From NCBI GenBank assembly GCA_018398765.1, contig JAHBMJ010002347.1, positions 3,976 through 19,914 of the forward strand: 15,939 nt of DNA, given 5' to 3'. A program made the position numbers and the translations under genes. The DNA comes from Chromera velia (taxonomy: Eukaryota > Sar > Chromeraceae). This document shows positions 10,801 through 15,939 of this stretch, piece after piece (the stretch's first letter is position 1; each line of letters opens with the position of its first letter). The notes under the pieces are model-generated. The model had not been told where the DNA came from and did not search any database. It worked only from the letters and a program-made list of their open reading frames with translations.

Positions 10801-12592
10801 TTTGGGTTTTGGTGGTGCAACGTCATCCTCGTCCTCTTCGTCCTCGGTTCCGTTCCCGTCCTCATCGGCAGCAGCCGTTGCTGCCAGAGGGCTCGAGAGT
10901 GCAAGAGAAAAGGGGGGGCAGTCAGGAAGGGGGTCGGCCTCGGCTGAGTCTTCGGCGTGGCAGGTTGGGGAGGTCTCCCCTGTGTCTCTTCAGGACGCTT
11001 TCACCGCACCCCAACAGCTGGTTGGGATCTTCTGTCTGCATCGCCTGCGCAGAGAACAGACCAGCGCTGCAGCCCTTGCGCTTTCCTTTGGTCTTTTCAT
11101 TCCCGTGCTTTCGCTTTTCTCCGCTTCTTCACTGCCACTGCTTGAGAATCTTGAAGGAGAGGGAGACCGCGGGAATGGAAACGGAAGACAGCAGAGAAAC
11201 TCGCGAGAGGGACCACGATGGTCTGCTCGGTTGCGACAAAGCGACTCGGGGGTGTCCTCCGGGGAGTCGGCAGCCGCAGCTCGCGTGCGTCGACAGAAAG
11301 AGAAGGAGGCCTGTGAGGGTCTGTTGACTTTCTGGAGCATGCAGAAGGCATCCGGGACCCACTCTCAGGGCCCTCTGTCCTGGAGTCAGTTGACTTCCGG
11401 GAGGGCCCTTGCAGTCTCCTCCTCTAACCCTCAGGTGGGGACACAGCCCCTGTCAGGGAGTGGGGGGGGGAGGTTGGAGACGGCAAGGCAGGATGTGGTG
11501 GCTCTGAGTTTGATGAGGGGCAGGCTGTTGCGGAGACTGCAGAATGTTACGGGAGGGCCTTCAGGGGTGGGTCCCAGATCGCAGGAGGGGGGGGGCGCAC
11601 ACTGGGAAGAGGGTCTGAACGAACTTGTGGAGACTGCCAGGGGTGCCCTCGCAGAAGAAGCAGGGTCACCCCCGACAGTGGTTGACGCTGCACCGTCCTC
11701 CTCCGATTCGGAGGAAAAAAGACGAAGGGCATCTGCAGCGTCCTACAGCTCCCTTGCAACTGGACTGCAGGGGGATTCATCCGCCTCTCCGTCCCCTTCT
11801 TGTTTCCAGGTGTTCCCATTCTGTGACGCCTTCCGCCCTATGCGTGTGTATCTGCCGAAGAGGGGTGACGAGGTTGTTGTGGCAGGGTTCGGGACAGCGG
11901 GGAGGAAGAGAGGCGAATTAGCGGACCTATACGCGCACGAGGAAAGAGAGGAGGCGGAAGGTGGAGAGTCAGCGGAACCCGAAAAAATGCCGTCCGGGGA
12001 GGGGTCGTCGGAAAGCGGTGCTGGGAATCGGGGGGGGGCGCTGGGAAGAGCAGCAAGGCGTTCTAGAGAAACCCTGACGCCCTCGCGCTCGTATGTGTGT
12101 GAGTGCGCTGGGGCAGTGCAAGCAGAAGAGTCGGAAGAAAAAACGGGGCACTCAAGTTTCTACTCCGACTTCACATCAACGGACTCCATCCGGCGTATGT
12201 GGCAGAAACTCTGGCCGTCTCTGTCTCTGACCGTCTCCCGTGCAGACGCGGGGGGAGAGCAGAGCGGGGAAGCCCATCGGGTATTCCTCAAAGCTGTCTC
12301 CTCTCCTTCCCCTTCACCGTCAGGTGCACAGGGCAGCGAGGCGACTCCGTCGACAAGTGCCCCAGTGGAGGGGTTTCCGGGGCCACCCGCAGCTGCAGCA
12401 GCAGTTCAAACACGAGAGACGTCTGCAGATGCTGCTGCTGATCGAGCTCTCCAGGCAGCACGCGGCTTTGTGACAGCCATTGTTCGTGACTGTCGGCTCG
12501 ATGATGTACTCCCTCTCATTGAGGTGACAGGAGGCTTGCCCGACTCACTTGGTTTTCTCCGTTCCTCTGCAATGAATAATACTGAGACCTGA
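45..12592 (+). CDS. Giant multi-exon protein, probable alpha-solenoid-like scaffold, 5' end missing
   Basis: I join eight exons: 45-1891, 2324-4310, 4824-4888, 5267-6422, 6871-7434, 7732-10496, 10571-10691 and 10994-12592. Every intron starts GT and ends AG, and reading phase is kept at all junctions, giving 3,366 residues and a TGA at 12590-12592. The start codon lies left of the window. The protein is dominated by Leu/Ala-rich amphipathic segments, as in HEAT/ARM-type solenoids, with Gly/Ser/Pro-rich linkers near nt 980-1400, 3930-4200 and 11160-12440. I see no kinase, ATPase, protease, RING or other catalytic signature and no signal peptide, though the true N-terminus is absent. Function is unknown; a scaffold role is inference from composition and length. 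It could also be two adjacent genes predicted as one, but no internal promoter or stop argues for that. The existence of a coding gene is secure; individual splice sites are less so. Confidence 0.75.
1892..2323 (+). other. Intron 1 of the giant gene, 432 nt
   Basis: Stops occur in the upstream reading frame shortly after the donor (TAG at 1911). The tract is AT-richer than its flanks and ends with a long T/C-rich stretch from about 2223 and GCTTGCAG at 2316-2323. A second AG pair at 2252-2257 (CGACAGACAG) is in the wrong phase. Nothing else recognisable was found. Confidence 0.6.
2324..4310 (+). CDS. Exon of the giant gene, pyrimidine-rich sense strand
   Basis: About 662 codons are open, read from the third base of a split codon. 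Clear helical, Leu-rich segments include those around nt 2700-2900 ([20 protein letters not shown]), 2930-3130 and 3640-3900. Nt 3300-3350 form a very hydrophobic Leu/Cys/Phe run ([18 protein letters not shown]) that could be a membrane segment or a buried helix. Nt 3920-4200 are Ser/Pro-rich linker. Unlike the other long exons its sense strand is C/T-rich rather than G-rich. The exon ends AAAG|GTCTGC at 4310/4311 in phase 0. A consensus-like GTACGT at 4337 is a possible alternative donor but gives a phase that does not join to the next exon. Confidence 0.75.
4311..4823 (+). other. Intron 2 of the giant gene, 513 nt, with a possible cryptic exon
   Basis: The intron runs from GTCTGC to GCTCTGTGCAG. 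It contains a second good acceptor (TTTCTGTTTCAG ending at 4387) followed by 31 open, protein-like codons and GTATCC at 4482. That segment does not keep phase with the next exon, so I left it out of the main model. The rest is T/C-rich with no other feature. Confidence 0.55.
4824..4888 (+). CDS. Small 65-nt exon of the giant gene
   Basis: A short exon lies between a pyrimidine-rich acceptor (GCTCTGTGCAG) and the donor GTAAGC at 4889. It encodes [20 protein letters not shown] followed by KW, a clean amphipathic helix. It starts in phase 0, matching the end of the previous exon, and leaves two bases that combine with the first base at 5267 to make Trp. This two-sided phase match is the main support. 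Confidence 0.68.
4889..5266 (+). other. Intron 3 of the giant gene, 378 nt, TG then pyrimidine tract
   Basis: The donor is GTAAGC. About nt 5032-5082 is a degenerate TG/TGTC repeat, followed by an unusually long C/T tract at about 5085-5167. The acceptor GGTTGTCAG ends at 5266. Apparent Val/Cys- and Phe/Ser-rich reading frames here are repeat artefacts. Confidence 0.6.
5267..6422 (+). CDS. Exon of the giant gene, G-rich
   Basis: The exon begins with the third base of a Trp codon and reads 385 codons without interruption. Nt 5267-5650 are strongly structured-looking, with helical segments such as those around [17 protein letters not shown] and the run [26 protein letters not shown] pair near nt 5352-5366 is too short to claim a zinc site. 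Nt 5760-6140 are Ala/Leu/Gly-rich. Nt 6180-6360 are Gly/Glu-rich linker on G-run DNA. The exon ends LVQ|GTACGT at 6422/6423 in phase 0, a good donor. Confidence 0.75.
6423..6870 (+). other. Intron 4 of the giant gene, 448 nt, with ATGG repeat array
   Basis: The donor GTACGT is followed, after a purine-rich stretch, by a tetranucleotide array at 6473-6555 and then T/C/G-rich filler. The acceptor CTTTCCTTCAG ending at 6870 has a strong pyrimidine tract. Met-Asp-Gly-Trp and Ile-His-Pro-Ser repeat frames here come from the array. Confidence 0.65.
6473..6555. repeat. Interrupted (ATGG)n tetranucleotide microsatellite
   Basis: About twenty head-to-tail copies of the four-base unit fill 83 bases. 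There are a few single-base variants (ATGA, ATAG, ACGG units), so the array is old enough to have decayed slightly. It lies inside intron 4, about 50 bases after the donor. It would be expected to vary in length between individuals. Confidence 0.95.
6871..7434 (+). CDS. Exon of the giant gene, 188 codons
   Basis: The exon starts in phase 0 after CTTTCCTTCAG with [20 protein letters not shown], a hydrophobic helix-forming opening. Nt 7020-7250 encode a polar Ser/Gly/Arg linker. Nt 7300-7434 are Ala/Leu-rich helix ([20 protein letters not shown]) ending LLLQILK|GTCCGC. The donor is less canonical (GTCCGC) but resembles the GTCTGC donor of intron 2. Length is an exact multiple of three, so skipping this exon would preserve frame. 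Confidence 0.74.
7435..7731 (+). other. Intron 5 of the giant gene, 297 nt
   Basis: It runs from GTCCGC to AATGTGCTTGCAG. Stops follow soon after the donor in frame (TAA at 7465-7467). An extra acceptor-like TTGCCTTGCAG ends near 7559 but has no phase-compatible open segment after it. It is T-rich in its second half with no other feature. Confidence 0.62.
7732..10496 (+). CDS. Longest exon of the giant gene, 921 codons, very G-rich
   Basis: It is open from [20 protein letters not shown] to the donor region at 10485-10497. There are many Leu-rich helical stretches, for example around [40 protein letters not shown] and [20 protein letters not shown], separated by Gly-rich loops on G-run DNA (nt 8285-8320, 9145-9180, 10150-10200). 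The pattern fits a solenoid, but no named repeat consensus can be asserted. Nt 9578-9640 are unusually T/C-rich and end CTCTTTTCCAG, like an intron end, although the frame stays open through it. Two donors, GTGGGT at 10485 and GTATGT at 10497, give the same phase; I chose the second for its better consensus. Confidence 0.75.
10483..10497 (+). promoter_or_regulatory. Predicted G-quadruplex motif over a twin splice donor
   Basis: Four runs of three G separated by single-base loops (GGGTGGGTGGGGGGG) lie on the sense strand. They span the donor at 10485 and touch the one at 10497. Motifs of this type with one-base loops are known to form very stable quadruplexes in DNA and RNA. A role in choosing between the two donors is inference. 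Confidence 0.5.
10571..10691 (+). CDS. 121-nt exon of the giant gene
   Basis: The exon lies between TGGTGTGGGCAG (ending 10570) and the donor GTATGT at 10692. Read with the phase left by the previous exon, it gives [20 protein letters not shown] followed by a hydrophobic stretch ending LPLLFFYRA, which is convincingly protein-like. The preceding intron is only 74 nt (86 nt if the earlier donor is used), far shorter than the others. A second reading frame is also open here but looks much less like protein. Confidence 0.62.
10692..10993 (+). other. Intron 7 of the giant gene, 302 nt
   Basis: The donor is GTATGT. I chose the acceptor CCCCTGTGTCTCTTCAG ending at 10993 because it has the best pyrimidine tract and the required phase 0. 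The earlier, better-known-looking TGCATGCATGCATGCAG at 10769-10785 would put the next exon in the wrong frame. GTGGCAG ending at 10963 also gives the right phase and is an alternative that would add ten residues. The intron contains the TGCATGCA palindromes and a (TCC/TCG)-rich stretch at 10825-10870 that reads as poly-Ser in one frame. Confidence 0.5.
10769..10785. repeat. Overlapping TGCATGCA palindromes inside intron 7
   Basis: Three GCATGC-type palindromic units run head to tail and end in a CAG. GCATGC-containing sites are known targets of AP2-family regulators in apicomplexans. Whether this organism has such a regulator, and whether the intronic site is used, is unknown. Confidence 0.45.
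10994..12592 (+). CDS. Last exon of the giant gene
   Basis: The exon reads [20 protein letters not shown] and a hydrophobic helix (nt 11065-11150), then a long polar region. Nt 11160-11330 are Arg/Gln/Glu-rich. Nt 11690-11810 and 12300-12430 are Ser/Pro/Ala-rich linkers. Nt 11810-11900 ([20 protein letters not shown]) and 12130-12240 ([20 protein letters not shown]) look folded. The last 45 residues from nt 12450 are a helical segment ending SAMNNTET and TGA. GAG|GTGACA at 12523 is a possible donor, so the end could differ. The stop lies within a few bases of an abrupt change to AT-rich DNA, so a truncated natural C-terminus is possible. Confidence 0.65.
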   Translation, partial: DAFTAPQQLVGIFCLHRLRREQTSAAALALSFGLFIPVLSLFSASSLPLLENLEGEGDRGNGNGRQQRNSREGPRWSARLRQSDSGVSSGESAAAARVRRQKEKEACEGLLTFWSMQKASGTHSQGPLSWSQLTSGRALAVSSSNPQVGTQPLSGSGGGRLETARQDVVALSLMRGRLLRRLQNVTGGPSGVGPRSQEGGGAHWEEGLNELVETARGALAEEAGSPPTVVDAAPSSSDSEEKRRRASAASYSSLATGLQGDSSASPSPSCFQVFPFCDAFRPMRVYLPKRGDEVVVAGFGTAGRKRGELADLYAHEEREEAEGGESAEPEKMPSGEGSSESGAGNRGGALGRAARRSRETLTPSRSYVCECAGAVQAEESEEKTGHSSFYSDFTSTDSIRRMWQKLWPSLSLTVSRADAGGEQSGEAHRVFLKAVSSPSPSPSGAQGSEATPSTSAPVEGFPGPPAAAAAVQTRETSADAAADRALQAARGFVTAIVRDCRLDDVLPLIEVTGGLPDSLGFLRSSAMNNTET

Positions 12593-13245
12593 CGGATTCT
12601 TAAGAGTTTGATGCAGCATGGTTTACAAATTAAGCTAGAAATTAAGTTACTGATTCATTGATGTTACAATGATGTGCAATTTTTATTTATTTGCTGTATG
12701 AATTGACAGAGTAAAGTTATATCTAGAGTTATATTGCTTTTCAATGTATCATATCATCATTATCACCTAGTAAAAAGGAAAAATGTTGCCTAAAAATGTT
12801 GCTTGGCACGCTTCAATAGCAGCTTTAAGGGTCATTTTATGATTAGTGCAACTGTGAAACATAGATTCACAAACTTGGCAAAATTTAAGACAAATAATGC
12901 AACAATTAAGACTTCACCCTAAGAAAAACAGCAAGCTACTAGACCAGCTATCTAGCAAGCTATTTAGTCCTATGAAAGATATCCTAAGACTACTCTTAAA
13001 TGAGCAAAATGTTGTGACTTTGAGTTTTGGACTTTCTGTGGCTTCTGCCAGTCTGCTACTCTATAGACAAAAAAAGGAAAGCAACAAAAGACATACAGAG
13101 CACTGCAAGGCAGCTTCAAAACTAGCTTCAAAGACGGCATCTGATAGACTATAAGGAACGCAATTTGATTTGAATTAATTAAACTTAAAATATTTATTAT
13201 TTTTTCAACTTAATTACATTGTGCTCTTTTTCCTAGTCTTTCTCT
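12593..13245. other. AT-rich island of unknown origin between convergent genes
   Basis: Base composition changes abruptly from G-rich coding DNA to strongly AT-rich DNA at about the stop codon and returns to normal near 13240. The island has poly-A and TTTATTTATTT-like runs and short internal direct repeats: AAAATGTTGCCT/AAAATGTTGCTT at about 12780-12803, and AGCAAGCTA at about 12930 and 12955. I looked for terminal inverted repeats, a target-site duplication, a poly-A-ended retroelement, and tRNA or rRNA genes and can support none. It may be foreign DNA, an organelle-derived fragment, a decayed mobile element, or simply AT-rich 3' flanking DNA. Confidence 0.6.
12897..13154 (+). CDS. Hypothetical 85-residue protein in the AT-rich island, one hydrophobic segment
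   Basis: An ATG-to-TAA frame of 85 codons with AT-rich codon use unlike either neighbour; the frame is open for 13 further codons upstream of the ATG. The product has a basic/amphipathic N-terminal third (LHPKKNSKLLDQLSSKLF), one hydrophobic run of about 18 residues that could span a membrane (VVTLSFGLSVASASLLLY, residues about 39-56), and a basic Lys/His/Arg-rich tail. I do not recognise it. In DNA this AT-rich, 85 open codons plus 13 are longer than expected by chance but not decisive. It could be a fragment of a larger gene from the island's source. Confidence 0.3.
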   Translation: MQQLRLHPKKNSKLLDQLSSKLFSPMKDILRLLLNEQNVVTLSFGLSVASASLLLYRQKKESNKRHTEHCKAASKLASKTASDRL

Positions 13246-13985
13246 TTATTCTCGATCCCAACAATCCATGGGGTGCAGAAATAACAAATTGAAAGGTTGA
13301 TTTCATTGGCTTCACTTCATTCACATGCACTTTTTGATCTCTAGACTGTTCTCTTGTAGCAGACCTTGTGTCACTCATTTATGTACGTTCGTTTAATTCA
13401 TTCATTTCTTTAGGCTTTGTATGCGTTTACAACTTGAAGAACAATTAAAGAGAAAAACAACAGACAATGAACGACAATGAGAGGAAGAGAAAACAAACAA
13501 ACAAACAGGTATAAACAGACAGACGGATCGACAGACACATCGAAAGCGGAAAAGGACGCTTGCATCTCTGCTTCATTGCAGACAGTCTGATGCCAAGGTC
13601 AATTTCAAACTTTGTTTTTCCTTCCTTCGGCCTTCTTCAAATGTCATTGAGTCGGCTTTGGGTTTCTCTTCTTGAAGACTGCTTTCACGATGGAAGTGCT
13701 TTTCTTGCATCAGCCTTTCCGCTTCCTCCACTTTCCACAGAATCAATACTGGGGGGAAGTCTCCTCTTTTGAGAACGCGTAGGCATGTTCGCGTGTGTTT
13801 GTGTGTCAGTCTGTGTGAGTCTGTCTGTGGCCATGTGTATTCCAAGCCCACCAACGTGCATCCATTTCAACCCTTCTACCAACACAAATCACTTGACGTT
13901 CTTGTTCGATCGGCTCTCTCGTCGGTTGTTTTCTGTGCTTGCTCAGCCGCTCCATGCCGAGAACTGGGTTTCTGTCCCCTTCTGT
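13246..13985. other. Intergenic DNA downstream of both genes
   Basis: This is mixed-composition DNA with no supported gene. It includes an (AAAC)n tract at 13491-13507, a GACAGAC-type stretch at 13515-13545, and a TG/TC-rich stretch at about 13790-13840. A 70-codon plus-strand frame at 13560-13772 has no coding character. The 3' untranslated region of the minus-strand gene should lie in the right part, but I cannot place its polyadenylation signal. Confidence 0.55.
13491..13507. repeat. (AAAC)n microsatellite in intergenic DNA
   Basis: Four tandem AAAC units, in the opposite orientation to the longer array at 14102-14122. Short and probably of no consequence. Confidence 0.8.

Positions 13986-15939
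<1,954 letters not shown>

Noticed and set aside
10786-10993. Poly-Ser/Ala-rich segment as coding sequence following the TGCATGCATGCATGCAG acceptor
   Set aside because: That acceptor puts the exon out of phase with the upstream exon ending at 10691. The later acceptor at 10993 has a better pyrimidine tract and correct phase.
12596-12620. Resemblance of AGAGTTTGAT in the AT-rich island to the 5' end of bacterial or organellar small-subunit rRNA
   Set aside because: The match is about ten bases and breaks down at once. No other conserved rRNA blocks follow, so chance is the better explanation.
12593-13245. Transposon with terminal inverted repeats or target-site duplication
   Set aside because: I compared both edges by eye and found no convincing inverted ends or duplicated flank, and no transposase or reverse-transcriptase motif.
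13560-13772. 70-codon plus-strand frame after an acceptor-like TTCATTGCAG
   Set aside because: It has no matching donor or upstream exon in phase, ordinary intergenic composition, and lies downstream of the convergent minus-strand gene's stop.

Overview
The window looks like nuclear DNA from a GC-rich eukaryote with many introns. Long open blocks are interrupted by GT...AG introns with pyrimidine-rich ends. The introns hold simple repeats (TG, CA, GA, ATGG, AAAC). I see no bacterial operon layout, no RNA genes and no CRISPR array. The style (large Leu/Ala/Gly/Ser-rich proteins, G-run-rich coding DNA, repeat-filled introns of 0.3-0.5 kb) would fit a chromerid or other alveolate alga such as Chromera, but that is an impression. 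No marker gene here proves it.

Left four fifths, plus strand, 45-12592: one very large gene that enters from the left edge already in an internal exon. I join eight exons: 45-1891, 2324-4310, 4824-4888, 5267-6422, 6871-7434, 7732-10496, 10571-10691 and 10994-12592. All seven junctions are phase-consistent and give 3,366 residues plus a stop, without the N-terminus. The protein is rich in Leu/Ala helical stretches separated by Gly/Ser/Pro linkers, like a giant alpha-solenoid scaffold. I cannot assign it to a named family.

Middle, 12593-13985: the gap between two convergent genes. It starts, essentially at the stop codon, with about 650 bases that are strikingly AT-rich compared with everything else. 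This island holds an 85-codon reading frame with one hydrophobic segment and looks foreign or recently inserted. The rest is ordinary intergenic DNA with short simple repeats.

Right end, minus strand, 15939-13986: the 3' part of a second gene. I join four exons, all in phase 0: 15939-15590, 15341-15222, 14937-14641 and 14093-13986. It encodes a Pro/Ser-rich segment, a short charged helical segment, and a long Lys/Ala/Pro tail resembling the tail of linker histones. The intron before its third exon is mostly a compound CA/GA microsatellite that on the transcribed strand runs as TG repeats right up to the splice acceptor.

Nothing in the sequence shows the two genes working together. They are convergent neighbours. 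The points most worth checking are the AT-rich island, the twin in-phase splice donors inside a G-quadruplex motif at 10483-10497, and the TG-repeat splice acceptor at 14938.
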